From the NCBI GenBank assembly GCA_017395365.1, contig JAFPUN010000002.1:49126-113125 (forward strand): 64,000 nt of DNA. Direction: 5' to 3'. The translations under genes were made by a program, and so were the position numbers. The notes under the pieces were generated by a model, which was given only the letters and a program-made list of their open reading frames with translations, did not search any database and had not been told where the DNA came from. Shown here piece by piece: positions 15,955 through 24,623 of this stretch (position 1 is its first letter; each line of letters begins with the position of its first letter). This DNA comes from Bacteroidales bacterium. GTDB lineage: Bacteria > Bacteroidota > Bacteroidia > Bacteroidales > F082.

Positions 15955-17409
15955 ATGAAGAAACTTTACCGCTATATCACCAAGTCGTTTTTGGGCACCT
16001 TTGTACTCACCTTCTTCATTGTGGTATTCATTTGGGTGATGCAGTTTGTGTGGTTATATGTCGACGATTTAGTCGGTAAAGGGTTGGAATTCAAAATTAT
16101 AGCAGAGCTATTATTCTACACCTCCATCACCGCCATTCCCATGTCGTTGCCCTTGGCCTTACTATTGGCCTTGCTGATGTGCTTCGGCAACCTAGGCGAA
16201 CATTACGAGTTGGTGGCCATGAAAGCCTCGGGCATCTCCATGTGGCGCGCCATGCGTCCGTTATTCAATTTTGCATTGATCCTCAGCGTATTGGCATTCT
16301 TCATCTCCAACAGTCTTATCCCTATTGCCACACTCAAATGGCGCACCTTGTTAACTGATATACAGCGGCAGAAGTTGGCGTTCAACATCAAGGAGGGCGT
16401 GTTTTACAAGGACATTGAGAACTATGTCATCTTCGTCGACCGCAAAGGCAAAGACGGCAGCCACATCTACGGGGTAAAGATCTACGACCACACCGATCAT
16501 AACGGCTGCACCAAGGTCATCGCTGCCGACTCGGGCATGATGTCGATGAGCCCTAACCAACGCAGCATCATTTTCACCTTGTACAACGGCCACAACTACA
16601 CCGACCTCACCCCCGACAACTACAAGGAAAAAAGGCCTTTCGAAAGGATGTCGTTCAAGCAGGAACAACTCAAGTTCAGCTTGGCCTCGTTCGACATGAC
16701 ACGTTCGAGCGAGGACATGTACAAGTCGTACCAACAGATGATGAACATACGGCAACTCTCCACTGCCTTGGACTCGTTAGAGATACGATACAGTGACAAG
16801 CAGCAGGCCTTCAACGAAGGCTTCACGAGGAGGTGGGCCAACTACAACAGCACGAAGAATGACACATCCTGTGTCAACATGGCGGCCGACACCAGTCGGA
16901 GGCTACGCTGGCCGTTGTTAGACCTGTATGAAGGCGAAGCCCGTTCGGCCATCCTCGCCACAGCCATGGGAAGCGCACAAAATGCCAAGGACAATATCAC
17001 TTTCAACAAGTTGGACCTCGGCACACAAACCGAAAACATCAACAAGCACCGGAAAGAGTGGCACAAGAAGTTCACCTTAAGCATCGCGTGCCTCATCTTC
17101 TTCTTCATCGGGGCGCCACTCGGAAGCATCATCCGCAAAGGCGGACTAGGCCTGCCCGTTGTCGTCTCGGTGCTCTTCTTCGTCGTATACTACATCATCT
17201 CCACCATAGGCGAGCGCATGGCCGTGTTTGGCGACCTCAACATGTTTGTCGGCGTATGGTTGTCTTCCATCGTACTAGCGCCCGTCGGGCTCTTCCTCAC
17301 CTTCAAGGCCACCACCGATGCTGCGCTATTCGACGGCGACAGTTGGAAAAAATTCTTCCAGAGACTATTCAAGAAAAAGCGTAAACCCGAGGTTGAAATA
17401 CCTACATAA
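15955..17409 (+). CDS. LptF/LptG family permease
   Basis: A 484-residue member of the YjgP/YjgQ family that forms the inner-membrane channel of the LPS export ABC transporter. The N-terminus MKKLYRYITKSFLGTFVLTF is diagnostic. Membrane helices lie at about residues 13-40, 52-78, 98-122, and three C-terminal helices at about 365-470. The periplasmic beta-jellyroll domain lies between (about 130-360). The segment FFIGAPLGSIIRKGGLGLP is characteristic. At 484 residues it is longer than E. coli LptF/G, with the extra length in the periplasmic domain. F and G cannot be distinguished from the sequence alone. Two glycosyltransferase genes follow. Confidence 0.9.
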   Translation: MKKLYRYITKSFLGTFVLTFFIVVFIWVMQFVWLYVDDLVGKGLEFKIIAELLFYTSITAIPMSLPLALLLALLMCFGNLGEHYELVAMKASGISMWRAMRPLFNFALILSVLAFFISNSLIPIATLKWRTLLTDIQRQKLAFNIKEGVFYKDIENYVIFVDRKGKDGSHIYGVKIYDHTDHNGCTKVIAADSGMMSMSPNQRSIIFTLYNGHNYTDLTPDNYKEKRPFERMSFKQEQLKFSLASFDMTRSSEDMYKSYQQMMNIRQLSTALDSLEIRYSDKQQAFNEGFTRRWANYNSTKNDTSCVNMAADTSRRLRWPLLDLYEGEARSAILATAMGSAQNAKDNITFNKLDLGTQTENINKHRKEWHKKFTLSIACLIFFFIGAPLGSIIRKGGLGLPVVVSVLFFVVYYIISTIGERMAVFGDLNMFVGVWLSSIVLAPVGLFLTFKATTDAALFDGDSWKKFFQRLFKKKRKPEVEIPT

Positions 17410-17450
17410 ACAATCGGCAGCCGAGATTCGACAGCCATATTAGGAAAACC

Positions 17451-18668
17451 ATGAAAATACTCCTTCTTTGCAACAAGCCCCCCTACCCTGCCTCCGAAGG
17501 CGGTCCCATGGCGATGAACAGCATCATCACCGGACTGCTGGATGCTGGCCACCATGTCAAGATATTGGCAGTCAACAGTGAGAAGTTCAACGTCAAGGAG
17601 AGCGACATCCCTGAAGACTACAAGAAAAAGACGGGCATCGAACTCATCGATGTCGACTTGAGCGTCAAGCCCATGAACGCCTTCCTCAATCTTTTCACCA
17701 AGAAATCGTATCATGTGGAGCGTTTCATCTCTGACAACTTCAAGGCCAGACTCATCGAAGTGCTCGACAAGGAGCAGTTCGACATCGTGCAATTGGAGAT
17801 GCTTTACATGGCGCCTTATGTCGATGTTATCCGCGCCCATTCGAAGGCCATGATTGTGCTGCGTGCCCACAATGTAGAGCACAAAATTTGGGAACGCATT
17901 GCCAAGGAGACCCAATCGCCATTGAAGCGTTGGTATATCAACCATTTGGCCAAGACTTTGAAGGAATACGAACTCAACGCCTTGGAGACCGTCGATGGCA
18001 TCGCTGCCATCACACGCAAAGACGCCGCCTTCTTCAGGAAATACAGTTCCAAGCCCGTAATCGACATCCCGTTTGGCGTTTATCCCGAAGAGTTCACCCC
18101 AAAATACGAGATAGAAGGCAAGCCCAAGTTCTACCATATCGGCTCCATGAACTGGATGCCCAACGAGGAAGGCATTCGATGGTTCATCAATGAGGTGCTG
18201 CCCAAGACCGTGGAAAAAGTGTATGATTTCGTCTACCATCTGGCGGGACGCAACATGCCCGAGTGGCTCACTACGATGAAAGACCCTCATATCGATGTTG
18301 TCGGCGAAGTGCCTGATGCCAAGGCTTTTGTCTCCAATAATGATGTGGCCATCGTGCCCCTACTCTCGGGCAGCGGTATCCGCATCAAGATCATCGAGTC
18401 GATGGCGATGGGCAAGACCGTCATCACCACGCGCGTGGGTGCCGAGGGCATTCTCTACGACGAGGATGTCAACATCATCATCGCCGAAAACAAGGCCAAG
18501 ATGGTGGAGGCCATCCGCTCCATCAATGAGAACCCGCAGATTGCCGTCAAAATAGGCCAAGCGGCGCGACGACTTGTCGAAGAGACTTACGACAACCGCA
18601 AGATCATCGCCCGACTGCTGATGTTTTACGAGCAGATTAAGCCAGGAAGTAAGATTAGTTTTCTTTGA
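17451..18668 (+). CDS. Family 4 glycosyltransferase
   Basis: A 405-residue GT-B fold enzyme, probably cytoplasmic or peripheral membrane. The N-terminal domain begins MKILLLCNKPPYPASEGGPM with a glycine-rich acceptor loop. RAHNVEHKIWERIA (about residues 137-150) and DIPFGVYPEEF (about 205-215) are typical of GT4. The C-terminal donor-sugar motif is GSGIRIKIIESMAMGKTVI, the EX7E-like element. Donor and acceptor cannot be predicted. The gene follows the permease by 41 bp, and a second GT4 gene follows, so this looks like a surface-glycan block. Confidence 0.88.
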   Translation: MKILLLCNKPPYPASEGGPMAMNSIITGLLDAGHHVKILAVNSEKFNVKESDIPEDYKKKTGIELIDVDLSVKPMNAFLNLFTKKSYHVERFISDNFKARLIEVLDKEQFDIVQLEMLYMAPYVDVIRAHSKAMIVLRAHNVEHKIWERIAKETQSPLKRWYINHLAKTLKEYELNALETVDGIAAITRKDAAFFRKYSSKPVIDIPFGVYPEEFTPKYEIEGKPKFYHIGSMNWMPNEEGIRWFINEVLPKTVEKVYDFVYHLAGRNMPEWLTTMKDPHIDVVGEVPDAKAFVSNNDVAIVPLLSGSGIRIKIIESMAMGKTVITTRVGAEGILYDEDVNIIIAENKAKMVEAIRSINENPQIAVKIGQAARRLVEETYDNRKIIARLLMFYEQIKPGSKISFL

Positions 18669-18742
18669 GTGACTATGGCTAAAGCCATCAGCCATAGTCA
18701 ACAATTAAACAATTAAACAGTGCAACAATCAACAAAAAACTT

Positions 18743-18750
18743 TATCTTTG
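18743..18750 (+). promoter_or_regulatory. -7 box upstream of the second glycosyltransferase
   Basis: TATCTTTG 18 bp before the ATG at 18769. It shows that the upstream TTG at 18748 cannot be the start. Confidence 0.65.
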
Positions 18751-18768
18751 CCCCCTAAATCCGTTGAG

Positions 18769-19947
18769 ATGAAGATTTTTGTCCTTTTGCCCCGCATCCC
18801 CTACCCGCTTGAGAAAGGTGACAAGTTGCGGGCTTTTAACCAGATAAAGCAACTCGCAAAGCATAATGAGATCGTCCTCTGTGCCTTAAATGACAACGGC
18901 AAGGTGAACGAGCAGGATGCTTTTCGCGCCTTGCAGCCCTATTGTCAGTCCATCAACTTCATCAGAATCACGAAGCCGCAGATTCTTTTGGGTCTCATCC
19001 GTGCCTTCTTCAACGGCCTTCCTTTACAATGCGGCTATTTCTACAACCGCAAGGCCGCCAAAAAAGTCAATGCGCTGATTGCGAAGCACAAACCCGATAT
19101 GCTGTTTGGACAGCTGCTCCGTGTGGCAGAATACATCAGGTACAAAGACCTTCCGAAAACCATCGACTATCAAGACATCTTCTCCTACGGCATGAAACGC
19201 CGCGCCGACATCGCCTCCTTCGTCACCCGACCCATATATAACATGGAATACCACCGTTTGGCGCGCTACGAGGCCGCCATCTTTGACGACTTCGATGTGC
19301 GCACCATCATCAGCGAACCCGACCGGGCCTTGTTCCCTCATGAGAAACGCGAAGAGATTCTCATTATCCCCAACGGCGTGGACCACGAGAAATACCATCC
19401 GATGGACTGCGAGAAGCAATATGACCTGGTCTTCACAGGCAACATGAGCTACGCGCCCAATGTGAACGCCGTGGACTATCTGGCCAATGAGATCCTGCCT
19501 ATCGTGTGGAAGACCCTGCCCGAAGCGAAGATGTACATCGCCGGCGCCACTCCCGACCCCAAGGTGAAGAAAGTCGCATCAGATAGGATCATCGTCAGCG
19601 GCTGGCTCGACGACATCCGCGACGCTTATGCGCAAAGCCGTGTCTTCATCGCGCCCATGCGCATCGGCACAGGCCTGCAAAACAAGCTGTTGGAAGCCAT
19701 GTCGATGCGACTGCCTGCCATCACCTCGCCCTTGGCCAATGCCTCTTTGGGCGCCAAGCCCGATGAAGAAATCCTCATCGGCAACAACGCCGAAGAGATG
19801 GCACAACACATCATCACCCTGCTGACCGACAAAGAAAAGGCCGAACAAATCGCGCAAGCAGGGTACAATTTCACCAACCGCGTGTATGATTGGGGCAAGG
19901 CGACCGCCATCATGGAACACGCGATGACACAACAACTGAACAACTGA
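18769..19947 (+). CDS. Family 4 glycosyltransferase (sugar transferase, EpsH-associated type)
   Basis: 392 residues. The N-terminus MKIFVLLPRIPYPLEKGDKL, followed by RAFNQIKQLAKHNEI, is characteristic of a GT4 subgroup often annotated as sugar transferase of the PEP-CTERM/EpsH1 type. The middle has IDYQDIFSYGMKRRADIA. IIPNGVDHEKYHP lies near residue 202, and the donor site is APMRIGTGLQNKLLEAMSM (about 295-313). It has its own promoter. The ettA start follows the stop by 2 bp, implying co-transcription with ettA. The donor sugar is unknown. Confidence 0.87.
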   Translation: MKIFVLLPRIPYPLEKGDKLRAFNQIKQLAKHNEIVLCALNDNGKVNEQDAFRALQPYCQSINFIRITKPQILLGLIRAFFNGLPLQCGYFYNRKAAKKVNALIAKHKPDMLFGQLLRVAEYIRYKDLPKTIDYQDIFSYGMKRRADIASFVTRPIYNMEYHRLARYEAAIFDDFDVRTIISEPDRALFPHEKREEILIIPNGVDHEKYHPMDCEKQYDLVFTGNMSYAPNVNAVDYLANEILPIVWKTLPEAKMYIAGATPDPKVKKVASDRIIVSGWLDDIRDAYAQSRVFIAPMRIGTGLQNKLLEAMSMRLPAITSPLANASLGAKPDEEILIGNNAEEMAQHIITLLTDKEKAEQIAQAGYNFTNRVYDWGKATAIMEHAMTQQLNN

Positions 19948-19949
19948 AT

Positions 19950-21626
19950 ATGGCACAAACTGACGACACAAAAATCATCTTCTCGATGGTAGGCGTGAGC
20001 AAGATCATCCCGCCGTCGAGACAAATATTGAAAGACATCTACCTCTCCTTCTTCTATGGCGCCAAAATCGGCATCATCGGCTTGAACGGTGCGGGTAAAT
20101 CCACCCTGCTACGCATCATCGCGGGCAAGGAGAAGTCCTATAATGGCGAAGTGGTCTTCTCGCCTGGCTATTCCGTTGGCATGCTCGACCAAGAGCCGCA
20201 ACTCGACGACAACAAGACCGTCCGCCAAGTGGTGGAAGAAGGTGTGCAGGAGATTGTCGACATCCTCAAGGAATACGAGGAAATCAACAACAAGTTCGCT
20301 GAGCCCGACGCCGACTTCGACAAACTCATTGCCCGTCAAGGCGAACTCACAGAACTCATCGAACAACATGACGCCTGGGAGCTCGACAGCAAGTTGGAGC
20401 GCGCCATGGACGCCCTTAACTGTCCCGATGGCGACACACCCGTGCGTAACCTCTCGGGAGGCGAGCGTCGCCGTGTGGCCTTGTGCCGGCTCCTGCTGCA
20501 AGAGCCCGACATCCTGCTCCTCGACGAGCCCACCAACCACCTCGATGCCGAGAGCATCCAGTGGTTGGAGAGCCACTTGCAGCAATACAAAGGCACCGTC
20601 ATCGCCGTCACCCACGACCGTTACTTCCTCGACCACGTAGCTGGCTGGATCCTCGAACTCGACCGTGGCGAAGGCATCCCGTGGAAGGGCAACTACTCCT
20701 CGTGGCTCGACCAGAAGACCGCCCGCCTCGCCATGGAGGAAAAGACCGAGAGCAAACGCCGCAAGACCCTCGAACGCGAACTGGAATGGGTGCGCATGGC
20801 GCCCAAGGCACGTCACGCCAAAGGCAAGGCCCGTTTGGAGTCGTATGAGAAGATGCTCAACGAGGACGTGAAGGAAAAGGAAGAGAAACTCGAGATTTAT
20901 ATTCCCAACGGCGACCGCCTCGGCACCAAAGTCATCGAAGCGCATGACGTGACCAAGGCCTACGGCGACAAGTTGCTGTTTGAAAACCTCAACTTCAGCC
21001 TGCCACAAGGCGGCATCGTAGGCGTCATCGGACCCAACGGCGCAGGCAAGACCACGCTGTTCCGCCTCATCATGGGTTTGGAAAAGCCCGATTCGGGTTC
21101 CTTTGAGGTTGGCGAGACCGTGAAAATCGGCTATGTCGACCAGCAGCATGCCGATATTGACCCCGAGAAGACCGTCTGGGAGGTCATCAGCGGCGGCAAC
21201 GACTTGATCCAGCTGGGCAAGCGCAGCATCAACTCGCGCGCCTATGTCTCCCGCTTCAACTTCGGCGGCAACGACCAACAGAAGAAGGCGGGCGTGCTCT
21301 CTGGTGGTGAGCGCAACCGCATGCACCTTGCCTTGACCCTGAAGCAGGAAGCCAATGTGCTCCTTTTGGACGAGCCCACCAACGACATCGACGTGAACAC
21401 CCTTCGTGCTTTGGAAGAAGGCCTTGAGAATTTCGCGGGCTGCGCCGTTATCATCAGCCACGACCGTTGGTTCCTCGACCGTGTGGCCACCCATATCCTC
21501 GCCTTCGAGGGCAACTCGCAAGTGTATTTCTTCGAGGGCAGCTACTCGGAATATGAAGAAAACAAAATGAAGCGATTCGGCAATGTAGAGCCTAAACGGT
21601 TCAGATACAAGAAGCTGAAAGAATAA
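19950..21626 (+). CDS. ettA: Energy-dependent translational throttle protein EttA (ABC-F ATPase)
   Basis: A 558-residue protein with two ABC ATPase domains and no membrane segments. Walker A motifs are GLNGAGKST (about residue 39) and GPNGAGKTT (about 358). Signature motifs are LSGGERRR and LSGGERNR; Walker B motifs are LLLDEPTNHLD and LLLDEPTNDID. The interdomain linker TARLAMEEKTESKRRKTLER followed by ELEWVRMAPKARHAKGKARL is specific to EttA. EttA binds the ribosomal E site and gates elongation according to the ATP/ADP ratio. The start is the ATG 2 bp after the upstream glycosyltransferase stop; the frame extends upstream inside that gene. Confidence 0.95.
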   Translation: MAQTDDTKIIFSMVGVSKIIPPSRQILKDIYLSFFYGAKIGIIGLNGAGKSTLLRIIAGKEKSYNGEVVFSPGYSVGMLDQEPQLDDNKTVRQVVEEGVQEIVDILKEYEEINNKFAEPDADFDKLIARQGELTELIEQHDAWELDSKLERAMDALNCPDGDTPVRNLSGGERRRVALCRLLLQEPDILLLDEPTNHLDAESIQWLESHLQQYKGTVIAVTHDRYFLDHVAGWILELDRGEGIPWKGNYSSWLDQKTARLAMEEKTESKRRKTLERELEWVRMAPKARHAKGKARLESYEKMLNEDVKEKEEKLEIYIPNGDRLGTKVIEAHDVTKAYGDKLLFENLNFSLPQGGIVGVIGPNGAGKTTLFRLIMGLEKPDSGSFEVGETVKIGYVDQQHADIDPEKTVWEVISGGNDLIQLGKRSINSRAYVSRFNFGGNDQQKKAGVLSGGERNRMHLALTLKQEANVLLLDEPTNDIDVNTLRALEEGLENFAGCAVIISHDRWFLDRVATHILAFEGNSQVYFFEGSYSEYEENKMKRFGNVEPKRFRYKKLKE

Positions 21627-21646
21627 TCCAGAAAAACAGCAATATC

Positions 21647-22093
21647 ATGAACGAAGATACAAAAACCCCATGCCCTTATTGCGGGACTTTGGTTGACAAA
21701 ACAGAAGAAGTCTGTCCTCAATGCTATGCGCCCCTCAAGCAGACTCAAAATACCCCTGAGCCAAGCGAAGGAGTCGAAGGGCCGACAAAACCAGCAAAGC
21801 AACAAGCCAAACTTCTTGCTCCTACAGCCGTCGCCTCATTGGTCCTTGGCATCCTTTCCATCAATTTCAGCTCACTGATCATCCCTGGCTTTATCTTAGC
21901 AGCCATAGGTAAACGTAAGGCGAATGAAGGCTTTGATGCCATCGCTGCAAACCCTGACACCTACACTGGCGCGGGCATGCTCAACGCTGGTCGCATCACT
22001 TCCAAGGTAGGGCTCATCCTCAGCATCGTCATGATTCCTATATGGATATTCTATATCGCCATCTATGCCATTGCACTCAGCGAAGGCTTCTAA
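21647..22093 (+). CDS. Zinc-ribbon small membrane protein (DUF4190-like)
   Basis: 148 residues. A zinc ribbon at the N-terminus has Cys9/Cys12 (CPYC) and Cys23/Cys26 (CPQC). A linker follows, then two hydrophobic helices at about residues 60-80 and 120-143, with a basic loop GKRKANEGFD between. This architecture matches small DUF4190-like proteins of unknown role. The linker peptide PEPSEGVEGP (about residues 37-46) is encoded by a dispersed palindromic repeat and is probably not part of the ancestral protein. The gene follows ettA by 20 bp. Confidence 0.75.
   Translation: MNEDTKTPCPYCGTLVDKTEEVCPQCYAPLKQTQNTPEPSEGVEGPTKPAKQQAKLLAPTAVASLVLGILSINFSSLIIPGFILAAIGKRKANEGFDAIAANPDTYTGAGMLNAGRITSKVGLILSIVMIPIWIFYIAIYAIALSEGF
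21753..21781. repeat. CCTGAGC/GTCGAAGG-type repeat inside the zinc-ribbon gene
   Basis: CCCCTGAGCCAAGCGAAGGA then GTCGAAGGG, read in frame as PEPSEGVEG. It shares the 14-mer GTCGAAGGGCCGAC with the repeat embedded in the Kdo transferase gene (36715-36735, opposite strand). Confidence 0.7.
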
Positions 22094-22183
22094 AAAAGTT
22101 CAGACCATTGTTATTTTTTCATGCCGAATAGCACCCAATTTCTAACTAAAGCTTATATTAACAAACAAACAATAGTTTAAACG

Positions 22184-24541
22184 ATGAGAAAAACCATTTT
22201 TACCTTAAGCCTTGTCGCCCTTACTTTGGGCAACTTGTTGGCTGGCCCCGTCGACCAACAGAAGGCACAAAAAGTGGGTGCCAAGTTTTTGAGCACCACT
22301 GCTGTTAGCGAAAAAAACGCTGACATCCAACTCCAGTTGGCAAGTACGGCCACAGACCGCGACGCCACCGACTATTACGTCTTCAACGTCAGCAACGGAG
22401 AAGGCTTCGTCATCGTCGCTGGCGACGACTGCGCAAAACCCATCCTCGCCTATTCCACCACCGGCCATTTCGACCCGAGCGACGTCTCCGAAGGCTTCGC
22501 TTTCACGTTGAACGGTTTCCAAGAGGAAATCCAATACATGCGTGAACACAACATCGCCGCTACTCCCGACATCATCGCCGAATGGAAACAGGTGAGCGAA
22601 ACGGGTAGCCTCAACCGTGGCGGACAGACCCGTGCCGTGGTCGACATGCTCTGCCAGACCCTCTGGAACCAAAACTTCCCCTGGAACAGCCAATGCCCTG
22701 AAGACCCCGAAGGCAACGGCGGCCACGTCTACGCCGGCTGCGTAGCCACCGCCATGGGACAGGTGATGAAGTTCTGGGAGTGGCCTGCACAAGGCACCGG
22801 TTCGCACACCTACAATCCTCAAGGCTACGCCCAACAAACCGCCAACTTCGGCGAGACCGAATACCACTTTGAGCTGATGCCCAACGTGCTCGACTCGACC
22901 AGCACCGAAGACGACTACTACTACATCGCCCAGTTCCTGCACCACTGCGGCATCGCTGTCGACATGCAATACAGCGGCAACGGCAGCGGCGCCTACTCCG
23001 AAATGGTGCCCGACGCCCTGCGCAACTATTTCCGCTACACCTGCGACGACCACATCACCAACTACGGCAATTGGTGGCCAGGCTGGGGCTACACCAACGA
23101 GGAATGGGCCCAGATGCTGAAAGATGGCGGCTTGGACGAGCTCCTACCCCTCTACTACAGCGGTCAAGACGACAGCGGCGCTGGTGGTCATGCCTATGTG
23201 TGCGACGGTTACGACGAGAACGACTACTTCCACTACAACTGGGGCTGGAGCGGCCGCGACAACGCTTGGTGCCCCATCGGCGCTGCCAACACCACCCGCT
23301 ACAACTTCAACACGATGGTGGGCTTCACGGGTCACATCATCCCGCAAGGCGATGTCTACTATAGCCGTCCCGACAGCGTGGACAAAATGGTCGCCATTGA
23401 GGAAGCTTCACTGGATGCCGTACGACTCAGCTGGACCAACCCCACCCTCGACCTCAACGGTAACACCTTGACAGGTATCACCTCCATTACTATCCGCCGC
23501 AACTTCGAGGTCATCGCCGAACTGACTGACGCCCAAGTGGGTGCCGACATGGAATATGAAGACAACGGTCTCGAGCCTGGTCTTTACGAATATTCCATCT
23601 TTGTCACCAATGAGGCTGGCATCAGCCGCACCACTTACCGCAGCGTGCTCGTCGGCGAGAAGTGTAACGTCGTCTTCCAACTCCACGATGACGGTGGTGA
23701 CGGCTGGAAAGGCGCCGCCATTAGCGTGGCCTCCGAAAGCGGCCAGCGCATTGCGGTGGTCAGCATGACGCAAGGCTCCGAGTTGATCGTCGACCTGCCT
23801 TTGTTGAGAGGCAACCTCAACTTCATCTGGAATCATGGCTGGTACCATGCCTATCCTGAACACGATACTGATGGTGAGTGTTCATTCACCATCCTCGACA
23901 GCAACGGCAACGAACTCTATACCTCCGCCGACCTCGAAGATGGCATCTTCATGACTTATGAGAACAACTGCGAGGAAGCCCCGTTGGCTTGCTATCCTGT
24001 GCAGAACCTGCAAGGCGAGTATCAATGGCATAGCGAAGAAGAGTATGGTGTCTACCTCTCTTGGAGCAAACCCAACGTAACTGCCAACCTTGACCACTTC
24101 AACGTATATCGCTCCATTCTTGTCACCAAAGAATCAGAACTCATTGCCGAAGTACCCTACACTGGTGCCAACACATACGAATTCTTCGACGACAACAATG
24201 AGCAAGGCGAATACGAGTATGAAGTCACCTCTATCTTCGTTAGAGGTAGCGAGCAATGCGAATCAGAGGCTGAAGGCATTGGCGACCTGATTGTCACCTC
24301 CGTCAATGAAAACACTGCCAACGTCAACCTCTACCCCAACCCGACCAACGGCATGCTCAACATCGAAGGCCAAGGAACAATGCTCATTAGCATAAGCAAT
24401 CTCTTGGGTCAGACGCTCCAAGAGACGAAAGCCGAAGGCAACACTACCCTCGACATGAGCCGCTTCGAATCAGGCATGTATCTCATCCGCATCGAGACTG
24501 AAAATGGCGTAACGATACAGAAGGTCAACTTACGGAAATAA
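22184..24541 (+). CDS. Secreted C10 (streptopain-like) cysteine protease with T9SS sorting domain
   Basis: 785 residues. Order: signal peptide (1-20, LSLVALTLGNLLA), Spi_C10-type prodomain (about 25-145), C10 catalytic domain (about 150-395), two or three beta-sandwich domains, and a C-terminal T9SS type A domain (about 710-785) starting NLYPNPTNGMLNIEG. The catalytic Cys is Cys186 in YAGCVATAMGQV and the catalytic His is His336 in GGHAYVCDGYDENDYFHYNW. The prodomain should keep the enzyme inactive until it is outside the cell. A glycine-rich segment QLHDDGGDGWKGAAISV resembles a domain also seen in the S8 protease at 37915. A paralogue with the same core is at 58621. A hairpin terminator follows. 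Confidence 0.93.
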   Translation: MRKTIFTLSLVALTLGNLLAGPVDQQKAQKVGAKFLSTTAVSEKNADIQLQLASTATDRDATDYYVFNVSNGEGFVIVAGDDCAKPILAYSTTGHFDPSDVSEGFAFTLNGFQEEIQYMREHNIAATPDIIAEWKQVSETGSLNRGGQTRAVVDMLCQTLWNQNFPWNSQCPEDPEGNGGHVYAGCVATAMGQVMKFWEWPAQGTGSHTYNPQGYAQQTANFGETEYHFELMPNVLDSTSTEDDYYYIAQFLHHCGIAVDMQYSGNGSGAYSEMVPDALRNYFRYTCDDHITNYGNWWPGWGYTNEEWAQMLKDGGLDELLPLYYSGQDDSGAGGHAYVCDGYDENDYFHYNWGWSGRDNAWCPIGAANTTRYNFNTMVGFTGHIIPQGDVYYSRPDSVDKMVAIEEASLDAVRLSWTNPTLDLNGNTLTGITSITIRRNFEVIAELTDAQVGADMEYEDNGLEPGLYEYSIFVTNEAGISRTTYRSVLVGEKCNVVFQLHDDGGDGWKGAAISVASESGQRIAVVSMTQGSELIVDLPLLRGNLNFIWNHGWYHAYPEHDTDGECSFTILDSNGNELYTSADLEDGIFMTYENNCEEAPLACYPVQNLQGEYQWHSEEEYGVYLSWSKPNVTANLDHFNVYRSILVTKESELIAEVPYTGANTYEFFDDNNEQGEYEYEVTSIFVRGSEQCESEAEGIGDLIVTSVNENTANVNLYPNPTNGMLNIEGQGTMLISISNLLGQTLQETKAEGNTTLDMSRFESGMYLIRIETENGVTIQKVNLRK

Positions 24542-24564
24542 AGGTTTTGTTTTCATATATGTTG

Positions 24565-24602
24565 AAAGCCGCCTCGTCTATTCGGGGCGGCTTTCTGTTT
24601 TC
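24565..24602. terminator. Rho-independent terminator
   Basis: AAAGCCGCCTC pairs with GGGGCGGCTTT across an 8-nt loop, then CTGTTTTCTG. It lies between the convergent C10 protease and phosphofructokinase genes. Confidence 0.8.
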
Positions 24603-24623
24603 TGTAGGGCTGTCAAACCGGAA

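Noticed and set aside
17190-18290. Open frame of 366 codons on the minus strand spanning two genes
   Set aside because: It crosses the LptF/G and GT4 genes in antisense and lacks any recognisable feature.
20109-21521. Open frame of 470 codons on the minus strand
   Set aside because: It mirrors ettA, whose ABC motifs are unmistakable; the frame arises from codon bias.
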